From Desmodesmus armatus (taxonomy: Eukaryota > Chlorophyta > Chlorophyceae > Sphaeropleales > Scenedesmaceae), in assembly GCA_007449985.2 (NCBI GenBank), contig VIIQ02000007.1, positions 660,135 to 724,134 of the forward strand: a stretch of 64,000 nucleotides of DNA, read 5' to 3'. The position numbers and the translations under genes are program-made. The notes beneath the pieces are model-generated. The model was given only the letters and a program-made list of their open reading frames with translations. It was not told where the DNA came from and made no database searches. Below, one piece after another: positions 37,258-50,000 of the stretch (within the stretch, counting starts at the first letter, position 1; each line of letters begins with the position of its first letter).

Positions 37258-40200
37258 ATGGCCCCAGCACAGCGTCGCTCAACTGGTGGCATGGATGAGG
37301 CGTTGAGATACAACCAGCAGCTGCAGTTTTGCAAACAGCTGCAGTGCCTTCAGCAGCAACTCTGCGAAGACACCTACCTGTCAGATGAGCTGCTGGGCTC
37401 GCTGTATGCCTTGGGGAAGTTCTGCAGAACACCAGCATGCGTCCTGCAGCAGGTGGCAGCCTCCTATCCAGAGGTAGGTGATGAGACAGCGGAGGGTGAT
37501 GCTCCCGGCGGAGGGTGATGACACCAGTGTGTGTGCCAGCTGACTGAGCCTGCACCTGTCTCCCTCCTGAACCGCAGTTTGCCGCCAAGCTCAAGCGTTC
37601 AATCAAGCAGCACCCACTGCGGGAAATGCACATTGAGCAGGTAAGGAACTGCCAGCAGTGTAACGCCGAGCACCTGCAAGCCAGCAGCAGTTGAATGCAT
37701 CGGAGGCAGTTCGTGGAGCGTGGTGCTCATACTGTCTGCTGCGGCGCACTCACATACACTGCCTGGTGCTCAGTAGCTGTCGATGTCTGCCTGATGCAGA
37801 TGGAGGGAGATGCAGTGGAGGCTGTGATGGCAGATGCTGAGCAGCTGGCAGCTATGCTGCAGCCAATGTACAAGGAGCTGCAGGTGGGTGGGTGCTGTCC
37901 GAAGCATTGTGTGACACGCGGGCTGACCAAAGGAATTCACACGTTGACATTGGTGGGTGATACTGGTGGTATGCAAAGACGAGCAGGTCTGTGCCCGACA
38001 GGTGGTGCAACATGTCAGCAGCTCGCAAGCCAGCCTCCAGGCCGACATGACAGCTGGCGACAGGCATTGCGAGCACGCATGTACAGCTGTCAACCTCTTG
38101 GGCAGCTCTGGCCTGTACGAGCAATTGAAGGACAGCTGTGCCTTGCTTGTAGTGCAGGCTCGTTGTGATGGTTCGATGCTGACAAGGCTGCACTGCTGAT
38201 TTGCTGTTGCCGCAGGAGCTGGGCAAGTTCCTGGTGCGGGCTAGCAACCTGCTGGCAGACCTGCACCAGCTGCTGATCCCTGTCACGGTGAGAGAGACGC
38301 AAAGCAACTGTGCAGCAGCATCTGCAGCCGCAGACCGGTGCCGGCGCTGCATTCGCCATGCAGTAACTACAGACCACCTGTCTGTCATGCAGTGTGCCAG
38401 TTTGTGGACTGATCTGCTATCCTGCTGCCGGCTTTGTTAGTTGCTGTACATGCTGTCTTGAGCTGTGCGGTGTTGTGCTGTATGTTGTGTGTGCGCTACA
38501 GATGGCCACAGCACCGGAAGCCATTGAGTTCTTCATGGCGCTCTTCTGCAACACTACCCGCATTGTGTTGCTCATGGAGACGGTGCCCTGGAAGCTGCTG
38601 GTGCAGGTATGCAGCTGAGGGGTGGATTTCAGGCGCGCGCAGAGCGCATGCAATGGCAAGCCTACTGGGTGTGGTGGGAGCCTTTTGACGTCGAGCTGTT
38701 CAGCAATCGTACTTGATACTGCAGGGCAAGGATGGGGTGTTGGAGTGTATATTCTGACCAGCTTGCATGCAGAGTGACTGGGTGTTGAAGGTTCAAGTCA
38801 CATGCATCATCGAACACCACCTGTTCAACCTGAGGTACTGGGTATCATACTGACAGTTGCTGCTTCTTAATGGCCTGCCGTGCAGGTGTACACCATCGTC
38901 ACTACGGCGCTGGACGGTGCCTCGCCTCCTGGCCGCACCGCCGTGTGTGAGCTGCTGGAGAAGCTGCAGGAGCCGGTGCCCTACCTGCAGCAGCTGTTCC
39001 AGCCTATCAGCTCACGCATCTCACAGGTGAGAGGACACGCTGGGTTACGTGACGTAGCACTGCGGCAGGTATGCGTGAACCGCTGGGACAGCCGCAAGGC
39101 CCTTGCATGCGGTGCGTGCAGCCCCTCATGCCCATTTACGGATGCCGCCCCCTGTATGTTGTCTGCAGGTGCTTGAGCTGGCTGTGAGCCCTGTGCTGGA
39201 CCACGTGGCGTCAGCACAGGTGCTGCAGGAGTGCTCTGTGTTTGATGTCACACGCCTGGGCCAGATGCAGCTCGGCATCACAGGCATGTCGCTGGACAAG
39301 ACGTACAGGTTTGTACCAGCAACAGATGCGCAGGCTCCTTTGGGTTGGTGCTAGCACACGTCTACTCATGGGGACAACATGCACCAAGCATGCCTTGAGG
39401 TGCAGAGTGTGGTGCTTGAGCAGCAATTGTTGTACCTGTGGGCATTGACTTGCGGCCTGTGTGCTGTGGTGGTTGAAGCGGGAAAGCTGACCATGCGCAT
39501 ACCTCTCAGTGTGGGCCTGTGCTTCAGTGGATCGAACATGTGTAGTCCTCATCCACTCACGTACGCCCTCGCACGCTCATGATGTCATTCCACGCCCTCC
39601 CTCACTGTGTCCCTATGGCGCTGTGTCGTGCCGTGCTGTGCAGCTTCATGCAGCGGCTGGAGGACTTCAGGAGCTGGGCGCTGCTGGGCTTCCTGGCCTG
39701 CCCTGCTGCCTTGCAGGGCGTCAGCGCGCAGCCGCTCATGGCATCACTGCTGCAGGAGTCCTTCCTGCTGCCGGTACATGGGGACGTGGTGCTGCCGCTG
39801 CACAGCCTGTACCAGCAGCACGTGACCCCGGCACTGGAGCAGCTGCTGGCGGTGCTGCTGGAGAGCAGCGCAAAGGCCAACAAGCAGGCGCAGCTGGCAG
39901 ACGCCAAGCAGCTTGTCAGCAGGTGGGTTGCGAGGCAGGCCTGGATGTGGTTGTGGTGGACGGGTGCGTGTGACGGACGGCTGCTTGCTGGGAGATGGAG
40001 GGAGCTTTTACAAGGGTTTGAGCAGCTTATTCACGGCATGACTGTATCACAGAGGTCGGGTGTTGCTGAAAGTCAGGAAGATTGGGCAAGCCATCCCAGC
40101 AGTAGTAAGCTGCACATGTGCAACTCACCTTATCAGGGTATCTGCCACCCACCAAAGTTGCCATGCTCTCTTAGCTTCCATCGCGCCGCTAAGTATGTGT

Positions 40201-43200
40201 ATTCTGGCCGCAGGTGCTACCAGGCAGCAGTGGAGGGTGCCGAGGCTGAGCATGCGGTCAGGCGGCGCTTGATAACAAGGGTCCTGCGGGACCTGCATGC
40301 CTGCCTTGAGGTGAGTGCAGAGGCCGTAGCGTATGCTGAACTTCATGCAGTACGCAAGCAGTTTCAGCTGCCAGGGGGGAACAGCCATATGTGTTGGTGC
40401 TTGGATGGTTTGCAGCACCGCTGGCTTGCATTCAGTGTCTGTGCTGATGTGCAATCCACGCCCTAACAGCACACCCACCCTGTAAACTGCTCCAACATGC
40501 TATCACTCCCCTCACCTGTCACCCCTTTCTGTGCCAGGGTGCCTCTGTCCATTTCATCCTTCACAACATGCTGTCACTCCCTTCACCTGTCACCCCACTG
40601 ATGTGCCAGGACGCCTCCCATCCTTTGCTATCACTCGCATTTTTGCTGTGTACAGGACGACGTGGCATACCTACCTGATGCCCTACCGATGGCTCTGGCA
40701 GCCCAGGCATATGCTAAGACCGAGCTGCTGTGGTACTTCAGGCATGCTGGTGACAAGCTGCCACCCTGCCCGACCGCCCCTGCAGCCAGCAAGCTCACAG
40801 GGCAGCTGCTGGGCCAACAGCCCAAGCAGCCACAGCTGGCGGAGGACGGCCAAGTGCTGAGCTTGGTGGCTGCAGCTGCAGCCATGTACGATCTGCTGGT
40901 AAGGGACACATCAGCTCGTGTGCAACACACACGGCTCGCACTGTCATGGCACTAGGTTGTTGTTACTGCGCGGTCAAACTGTACTGCTGACAGACAGCAC
41001 TGTCGGCGCAGGGCTGCGGGTGTGACGACAGACAGCGCATGGCCTTCACGCACGTTGTGGCATCATTGCTGCTGAGTTATGGTCGTCCCCTGCCATGCTG
41101 TTTTGTACGTCTTGGCTTCCGTCGACAGTGTTGATTCACTGCTGTGCGCGTGTTCTTGCAGGAGGAGCACCAGGAGGCGCTGCAGGGCCAGCAGCTGGCG
41201 GCCATGCGGGCCTTGCTGGAGCAGCAGGTGCTGCCTGAGACAGCTGCCGTGCTGGCAACAGCAGACAAGAACCCGCGCGAGATCCCAAATTCCGGCAAGG
41301 AGCGGGTTGTGCCCAAAATCCTCGTGCCGCTTGTCAAGGTGGGGCTCTGCTGACACTTTTTTTGCATCGCCGCAAAGGCTGCATCATGCCATGTGCAGGC
41401 AGTCTAATAAGAAGAAGGACAGTCTGGAAGGCCTTGCAGCCACAGCCTTGTGAGGCTCGCTGTAGCAGGCTTGTCACCCAAGCCTCCTAGCAAGGCCATC
41501 TGGCATTCAGCTGCCTACCTTTTGCTGTGTTGCTGCAGGATATCGTGTACCCACTGGCGGAGCTGGCACAGGCAGAGGATGTTGCAGCGCTCAGGGGTGA
41601 TGTCCAGCAGCAGCTACTGCAGCAGCCCTGCAGGCCTGCTGCCGAGAGCGATGCGGCAGAGGCAGCAGACGGAGCCGCAGGAGGCGAGGAGGCAGCAGCT
41701 GCAGCAGAGGAAACAAGTGGGGGCGCTGGTGCTGAGACAGAGCAGGGGCAGGACTGCAGTGACCCGGCGGCTGTGCTGCGTGGGGTGCAGCAGCAGCTGG
41801 TGCACCTCACCATGCTGCTGTGCAGCAGGAACCTGTGGATGCGCCCTGCTGTGCTGGAAGCTCCAGCGCAGGACCCACAGTACCTGGAGGCGATACACAA
41901 GGTGGGCTGGGTGTGGTAGCAATGCGAGGCACATGCTGGTTGTGTGCTCCGGCACTGGCTGAAACCATCTGTGCATCGTGCCATGTGTGCACCTTCCTGC
42001 TAAAAGCCTACAGAATGAGCAGCAGGCATGAAACAGGAGCGAACTGGTGGCTGCAAATGCCAGATCTTGACACCAGTCAAACTGCAAATGCATTCCAGCT
42101 CGCAATAACATGGGTGCCCTGTCATTGTTGCTGCCTTGCAGCTGGTGGACCGCTGTCCCTTTGCTGTGTGCTTCATGTCAGCGCTGGACAAAACCTGCAG
42201 CTTGCATCAGCTTGTGCACTACCAGCACAAGATGCAGGCGCTGCAGCAGCACGTGCTGCAGGGCAGCACCCTGGCTGCTGGAGAGGCCATGTGCAGCTGC
42301 CCGTCACTGATCAAGGTGGGCGGAGCGCATCGCCAGGACTGTGTTTGCTTGAATGCTGTTGGACGATGCCTGTCGATACTGCACACGTTGTCAACGTGGC
42401 CCCATGTTTTGCGCAGTATCTCCTTGCGCAGACAATCACCCTGCTTGCACAAGGCAAGGGCGCAGGAACAACTATATGCTGGCACCCTTGGCGCACCCTC
42501 ACCCCCCCCCCCCCGGCCCCCCTCCTCTGCCCAGGTGCTGCACTGGTTTGAGCACAACCAGCCTGTGGTGGATGCCTCAGGGCTGCTGGCACGTGACTAC
42601 GCAGCTGAGGCCAAGGCCCTGGCCTGCAGCCTGCTTGAGGAGCAGTGCGGCACAGTGGCCCTCCTTCTGACAGACATGGCCCAGGTGGGGAAGGCCGCAT
42701 TCACTGCAGTCAAAGTAGTACCTAGGACACATCCTTGCATGCATGCAAAGCTGGAGACAACATCAGCTTGAGGTTCATTCACAGATGCACCCACAGCATG
42801 CCTCGGGACAGTGTCTCTGTGCAGGCAAGTAGCGGGATCTAGCTTGTCAGAGCGGCCCAGGTGGCTGCTGTTCTGTTCCTTCAACTGCTGTTGTATCTGA
42901 GTTTGCATGTGTGGGGTCAGGGCAAGCACGCAATGGGCTCAGCAAGCAATACCAGCATGCTGTGCAGGTGGACTGCACATCTACATGCAACAACAGCACC
43001 ACCCCTTGCTGCACCACCCAAGTTTATACAACGGCCCTGGTTGCTGCTGCAACACTGCAGGAACTGACCAGAGACCTGTACATCAAGCACCCTGCGCCCG
43101 TGCCAGCGACGAGCAAGGCTACCCCGAGGACGCCCCGCAAAGGCAGCAGCGGAGGAACAGCAGGCTCTGCAGCAGACGCTGGTGGTTCAAGGGGCAGCCG

Positions 43201-46200
43201 GTCAGACGCAGATGCCGCTGGCATGCCAGACCAACGGGCTGGATACGGGGTGGCTGCTGCTGTGGCGAGCGCAGGTGGTGCCGCCAACGCGTCAGTGCGC
43301 TGCAGGGCTGTGGCGTTGGCACATGCCCTGGATGCTGTTGGTGCGGTGAAGGTCAGCAGTGACCGTGTGGTGCTGCCTGCAGAGTACTTGAGGGCTGCAC
43401 TGCAGCAGTGCCTGCTGCTGCAGCTCAACGAGATGGTGGTGTCTGCTGAGGTAGGTCAAAATGGGCACACACAGCCACGGTCACAGTCACACAGTCGATG
43501 TTTCCCGTCAAAGGCTACCTGCCAGTTGAATTGCTGCTGTGCAATGCGGTTGGGGCAGGGACGCATGGACAGTAAACAGCAATACAGATCCCACGTCACA
43601 GTTCTTGCGCAAGAAGCATCTCTGGCTGTGCCCGCAATGGGGCAATGAAAGCCTGAAAGTGTGATCCTGCACAGCTTGCCCGCTGCTTGTCAGTGCTGTG
43701 GGGCTGTCAGTGAGTCGCTTGTTGTGTCCCTGTGCTGTGCTCCAGGTCCCTCCAGTGCCCTCGCAGCTGGTGCGGGTCCTGACTGACATCCTGTGGGCAG
43801 CTGCTGAGCTTCGTGAGGTGCTTGACATCGATCTCACCCCCGAGCTGTGGCAGGTGCTGCTCAACCATGCACAGCCAGACTGGGTCCTGCCCCCCAGCGC
43901 CAGCAACACAGCCGCAGGAGCAGCAGCAGGTGGCGCAATCGTGCCATGGCTGCCGCAGCCGTCCTCGCCAGGGCGGGAGCCGTTCAGCCCCTTCACAGCG
44001 TCTGCGGGCAGTGCTGGGGGAGACGCGTCCCAGGCCGCCTGCAGTGCTGGTGGCGCGAGTGAGGGCGGTGGCTGCGGCACAGCTGGTGTGCCGATCGAGG
44101 TGTTCAGCATGATGCAGGCGTATGGGGAGTGGTTCATACAGGTGGGTTTGGCTGGGGTGGGGTTAAATGCACGCCTGGTCCTGCAGCTTAGCTCGCCTGT
44201 ATTTCACATGAACCTTGAGAAACGGCCCCTTCGTCAGTAGAGCACAGGACCTGCTATGGAGTGTCGCGGAGCCAGCATCAGAGTGCAACAGTTCACGCAA
44301 CAACAACCTGAAGATGCCGTATATGTGTTTGTACAGGCGGTCGTCCGCGACGTGCGTGGCCTGGGTGTGATGTATGCGCCCCAGCTGCGCGCATTCACAT
44401 GCATGACAGGCCCTAGGGAGGCCATCCAGCAGCGGGCGTCACTGCCCGAGCTGACTGCTCTGCTGGAGGTGGGTCACACACAGCACACATAGCACAGCCA
44501 TGCCTTGCAGAACGCGCCGCCTGATTTCAGCAGTCAGGAGCACTGCTGCGCTGATGCCTTGCCAGCATGCAGAGCAGAAGTTCCGGCTATCTTACTCAGC
44601 TGAGCTGACATGCTACCAGTGCTTGGCCTGCCGGGCATCATCATCATCATTACACGTGTTTCCGGCCAGGTTCATTGCGCATGCAGCATGCTGCTAGCAG
44701 CAAATCGACCTTGGTGCAAGACAAGCAATACACCACCAGACGACCAGTGACCTAGGACACTAGATAGCCTGGACCAGTTACGGCCCTCAAAGCCAACAGC
44801 ACAAGAAAAAGCTAACATAGGTAGCATGTTGTACATATACTATACAAGCAACTCAGTTGGACATGACCCCTGGTCCACTTGCAGACCATGCTGCCTGGAA
44901 TGGCAGGGTCTCAGCGCGCTGCCGCATCCTCCTGCCGGGCAGCTTGCACGTATTGACGGAGGTCGTTGTTGTAGTCGCACCAGGAGTCTATGCCTTCAGT
45001 GCATGTGCCCCTGCTGACTCTCTGCTGTGTGTGCTGCACGGAACCCAGATGTTTGGCCCCTATGCCGCGATGAAGCTGTGTGAGATGACCGACAGTGTGC
45101 TGCTGGACAGCCTGGGCCAGCTGGACAGCTGCCTCAACAGGTGGAAGGAGCTGCTGGACCCCATCACACTGGCAGTGGTGGTGAGTGGTGTAGGGGGGCG
45201 GCACCTGGTTACGAGCACATGGACACGTCTGCAGGCAGTGTTGGGCGCCAGCACTTGTGAATTAGTGTGTGCATGGACGCTTTGCGCCGTGGCTGGGGTG
45301 TGTGGTCCTTGTGTGCAGTTTCCAAGTTGGCGCACGTGTGAGCTTCTCCCTTCACTCTCCCAAATGTGCACACTCCAACCACTGTGCCTGCTCCTGCCTC
45401 ATGTTAGCAGCGTGACGAGGCCTGCCTAGATGCAGTAGCGGCCGCCAGCAGCAGCCTGACAGACGAGGGCCAGGTGCTGAGTCAGGCTCGCCAGCTGTCC
45501 CGCTGCCTGGCCTTCAGGCAGCTGCTGGCCGAGGCGCTGGCGCAGGCACTCGCCAACACCTTCCCCGCTGCTGCGGCCACAGTGGACGCTGTGGCCAGCA
45601 ACATGCAGCTGTATGCAGCAGAGGGCTCGGGCAGGGCTGCGCAGGCGGCGGCTGGGGACTGGGGTGGCCTGGTGGCTGGCAGGCACGTGTGCGACCTGTT
45701 TGATCTGCCTCGGCCGGGGCTGCAGGGAGTGGGGTCGCCCGCAGTGGCAGACCCGGTGGTGGTCAACACGCTCGTAGGTGAGTGTCTGTTGCGCAACGAG
45801 GGAAGTAGGGGTCAGCTTGTGGTGGGCGCAACCTACAGCGTGCTGTGCTATATGTAGGCTCAAGCTGCAAAAATTGCTGTTCCTGGTTCTAAAGCTGTGG
45901 TGCTGTGCTGTGCTGCCAAACCATTTGCCGGTGCAGGCAGCAACAACTATGAGCGCTACAAGGCCTGGTTCAACCTGCCCACCCTGCTGGGCCTGGCCCT
46001 CCAGAGCCCCACCATCTCCAGCACAGCCGTGGACCTGGCCCAGCACAGCATGGCCAACGAGCTGCATGCCCTGGTGCACGCAGCCAAGTGCCTGGCCCTG
46101 GCGCAGCAGGCAGCAGCCAACAAGGTCCTGCCGTGTGGCAGCACATTCCTGCACCCCGAGGCGGACGACCAGGCCAGCAGCATGCTGGCCTGCTTCGTGA

Positions 46201-46602
46201 AGGTGGCAGCCACAAGCATGTACCTCAGGTGCGGGGGCCAGCCATGCATGCACTCAGTATACTTTGTGTGTCGTCTTTTGTCACAGCTTTTCACAGCATG
46301 CCAACGGTCCTGCAGGCCCCTTGTTCAGCACAGTGTAGATGCGCGCCGACACATCAAGGGACAACTGAAAGCGGCATATCGCGCCACAGCGCGCACCTGC
46401 GTACCTGCACAAAGTGGTATGCTAATGCTGTACTATTGGTTGGGTGTGATGTGCCTGCAGGAACGACACCGCGGGGGTGCGCACCTGCAAGGAGCTGCTG
46501 ATGGAGCAGGTGGCATGCCCACAACTGCCTGGCAGCAAACTGGCGGAGGCGTGGGTGCCTGCGTGCAGGATCCGCTCAAGCCTCATGCAGGCATTGGGAT
46601 GA
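37258..46602 (+). CDS. NAP1: SCAR/WAVE complex subunit NAP1 (NCKAP1/Hem family)
   Basis: Scaffold of the five-subunit SCAR/WAVE complex that activates Arp2/3 actin branching. Twenty-one exons join in perfect phase to 1385 aa, close to plant NAP1 length: 37258-37473, 37578-37640, 37800-37883, 38216-38287, 38502-38606, 38886-39026, 39169-39308, 39644-39922, 40214-40310, 40656-40898, 41162-41338, 41539-41901, 42142-42315, 42535-42684, 43061-43450, 43746-44141, 44337-44468, 45049-45180, 45408-45777, 45937-46228, 46461-46602. Family landmarks in order: FFMALFCNTTRIVLLME, EDFRSWALLGFLACP, AKTELLWYFRHAGDKLP, LVDRCPFAVCFMSALD, RVVLPAEYLRAAL, ELTALLE joined to MFGPYAAMKL, and SRCLAFRQLLAEALAQAL. A second in-frame ATG follows eleven codons after the first. 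Exons 12, 15 and 16 carry Ala/Gly-rich loops. No relic exon copies were seen in its introns. Confidence 0.93.
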
Positions 46603-46780
46603 AAATAAAGTGGCTTATGGAAACTCTCGCATCATGACAGGGTGACTGTGTGGAGGCAGAAGTTGTCCCACTGCCCCCCCCCCCCCTTCCTTTGTGACCC
46701 TCCCTTCAAACACGGTTGGCGCCAAGCGTGCTTGTGCGATGCATTTGCATTGTGATTGAATTGTTGTCAGGGATGTGGCC

Positions 46781-46785
46781 TGTAA
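46781..46785 (+). terminator. TGTAA poly(A) signal, NAP1
   Basis: TGTAA lies about 180 bases after the NAP1 stop at 46602. Confidence 0.55.
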
Positions 46786-47065
46786 ATGACCCAACTTGAC
46801 AGGCAGGCAGAAAGTATCGACTTGGATTTGTTAGTCACTCTAGACATCAAGGACACAGGCCGAAACCTTTACGTCTTACAAACGTTCAATTGGCCAAAAC
46901 CAAAGCGAGCCCGAGACACACAACGGCGGCAGCAGCAGCTACTTTTTCGGTTCACCCCCCTCGTGGTGTGGCAAATGCGAAATCAATGCACGTTACCGCG
47001 CTCTTAACTCGATTAGTGGTTTGGGCGATGCACAGCTGACGCAGTGACAGGGCAGTGCCAAGTCC

Positions 47066-50000
47066 ATGGAGGGACAAGTTGAGGGTGGAGGACAAGCGCC
47101 AGCGCCCTCTGCAGCCGATACTGCAGCCTCTGGTGCAGCATCACACTCACAGTCTGATGTTCCAGATGGGAATGGATCTTTTGGTGGCCAGGTGTCGCCG
47201 GTGGGTTGGCAATGCAGCACCTACAGCAGCACCCAGGCCACCCAACTGTTTTCCCGCATGCTGCACTGCTCAAGCAACTCCACACAGCTTCCAATTGTTG
47301 GTGCATGTGATCCTTCTGCATGCATCAGGCCCCTGACCTTGGTTGCATGCTGTGCCAGCCTGCAGCACCGTTTGAGCGTATGTGTGCTGCTTGCTGCTGT
47401 GCTGACCTGCTGACACTGCAGCGTGCTGCACGGAGCCAGATCTCTACAGCAGTGTCGTTTGAAGGTGCACGAGCCGCTGGCTCTGCTGCACTGCCCTCCA
47501 GAAGCCTGGAGGAGGAGTCGGCACTGTCTGCAGCAGAGGGTGATGGTGAGCTGCTGGCCACCCTGTATCATAGCACCCTTGCTACAGCTGGAATGAGTGG
47601 CACATCAGACTTCAGTGACACACGTTCCTGCCGACCCAGGGATGCAGCAGGCGCACCTGGTGTTGTCACTGCTGTGCTGACACTTGGCTGGCAGACCCTG
47701 ACCTGCGCTGTTGTGCTGTGTTGTGCCATGCGTGTCCTGCAGTCGAGTGCTCGCACTCTGCCGAGCTGCACCCTGCCGCTGCAGCCAACTGGCGCCCTGC
47801 ACGTGGTGGGCGTCTGCACAGGCCCAGCAACAGCCTGATCTCCACCGCAGTGCAGCCAGCCTCTCCAAGAGGTCACCCTCACCAGCCAGTCTCGCCCAAG
47901 CTGGACAGGGCAAACAGCGTTGTCAGCCACACCGCACGGCCGCATGGCCGCGCTGGCACCCCTGCCTCTATGTATGGCCCTGCAGCAGGCGCTGCTGCAG
48001 GCTTCCTTCTGCCCGGCCGGGCGCGTCACAACAGCCCTGCACGGCACTTGGCAGCCGAGCAGGTGCGTGTTGCTCTCTGATACAGAGAGACCGCATGCAG
48101 CTGACAACGTCTAGCTTGGAGCTTCAGTTGTCTGTATGTCTGTGTATGCATTTTAGGTAGCATATGTCAAGCTTGCTGATTGGAGCAGGGGGTTGTGTTG
48201 GGGTGGCGCCGGGTTGGGAATGCTGCACATAGGAGTTGCTTCAATGCAGGCATGCCCTCCTGGCAGATGTTGTCCCGTCACCCACCACCTGCTGTTGCTT
48301 GTATGTGCCATGCTGCAGGCTGAGGCGGGCATGCCGGGGCTGGGTGGGGTTCAGGCGGTCTTGCCAGGCCCAGGGTCTGTGCAGGTGCCACCAGCATGGC
48401 AGCAGATGCCACCAGCATTCCCTGGCTTGCATGACTTTGACGGCCATCGCAGCTCAGATAACGGCGGGGGCATTAGGCAGCACCAGCAGCCGGCGCAGCA
48501 GCACCCGCATCAGCAGTTGGCCACTGCTGGCATGGCAGGCAACTTGGCAGCCTTGGCGGGAGCCCTGCAGAGCTTGTGGGGCCTCCAGGCCGGAGCTCCT
48601 GCAACCAGCAGCCCTGCAGCTGGCAGCCAACCCCTGCATGCACTGGCTGCATCCGCAGCTGCTGCAGGACCTCAGCAGCAGCATGCTGCCCTGCCACCAA
48701 CACTGCAGCTGCTGGCCAGCGCCTTGACGACACTTGCCCCGGCGCTGCAGCAGCAACAGCAGCAGCAGCTGTCATCACAGGTAGCGCAGGCGCTCGCTGC
48801 TTCCCATGGGCTACCCCAGCATCAGTTGCCAGGTGCAGGGGGGGCAGCACCTGCGCCAAGCGGTGCAGAAGTACCCTCGCCCTTTGCAGGTGCTTCAGGG
48901 GCAGCAGCAGCAGCAGCAGTGAGTGGCGCGGCAAGTCAACCTCCTGCCAGCCCAGTTGGCTCTGCAGCAGCAGCGGGGGGCGCAGCCGCAGGGGCAGCAG
49001 GAGTGGGTGGTGGTGGTGTTGGGGGCAGCAGCAGTGCCAGCAGGCACAGGCGGCCTCCGTCTGGCATGCCGCACAACCACGCTGCAGGCAACGGTCAGGG
49101 GCAGGGGTCGCCCTCAATGCAGCAGCTGCAGGGGCAGGCGGCCAACACAGTGCTGGCACTGGTGCAGCAGCAGCTGCAGCAGCAAACCTTCCAGCAGCAA
49201 CAGGGGCCGGTGGTAGCGGCTGCAGCGGCAGCAGCAGCAGCTGCTGCAGCAGCGGGTGGTGGCGGTGACGCGGGGCAAACCAACAGCAGCAATGCGGGTG
49301 GTACTCCTGCTGCTCCACCCCTGTTACCTGCTGCGCTGTACGACCAGCAGTTGCAGCATGTGCTCAGCCTTCTGCTGGCTGGTCTTGCAACGCAAGCATC
49401 GCAGCCAGGGTTTGCCGGCCCACCTGCCCCTGCAGCTGCTGCTGGTGGTCTGGGTGTGGGAGCTGGTGCCAGTGGTGGGTTGCCTCAGGGACCCAGCAGC
49501 ACAGGGGGCCAGGGCTTCAGGCCACCCTCTGGTATCATGCCGCCACCCTTTGCTGCTGCAGCTGCTGTTGGCCACACCAAATCTTGTGACTCCAGTGTGC
49601 CCTTCAACCAGCCACCCTCACGGCACAGCCCCGCAAGGCAGCTCAGGGCTGGGCGGGGCCCGGCGGGAAGGAGCCCTCTGCAAGCGGCGGCAGCAGCGGC
49701 GGCGGGTGCCGGCAGCCCCATGCACAGCCAGCAGCAGCAACCGGGGCATCAGCAGCAGGGTGAGGTTCAGCAGCAGCAGCAGCAGTGGGGCAGCAGTGAG
49801 CCTGAGGAACAGGCTGCTGCTGCACAAGGGCTGTCCAGTGCAGCTGCTCCCCAGCAGGATGCCCAGCAGCAGCAGCCTGCACCTGGACCAACACAGCCCT
49901 CACAGCAGCAACACGAGCAGCCACAGTCGCAGCAGCAGGCGCAGCCGCCACATCAACAGCAGCAGCAAAGGCGGCAACAGCAGGGCTTCTGGCGGTCCCC

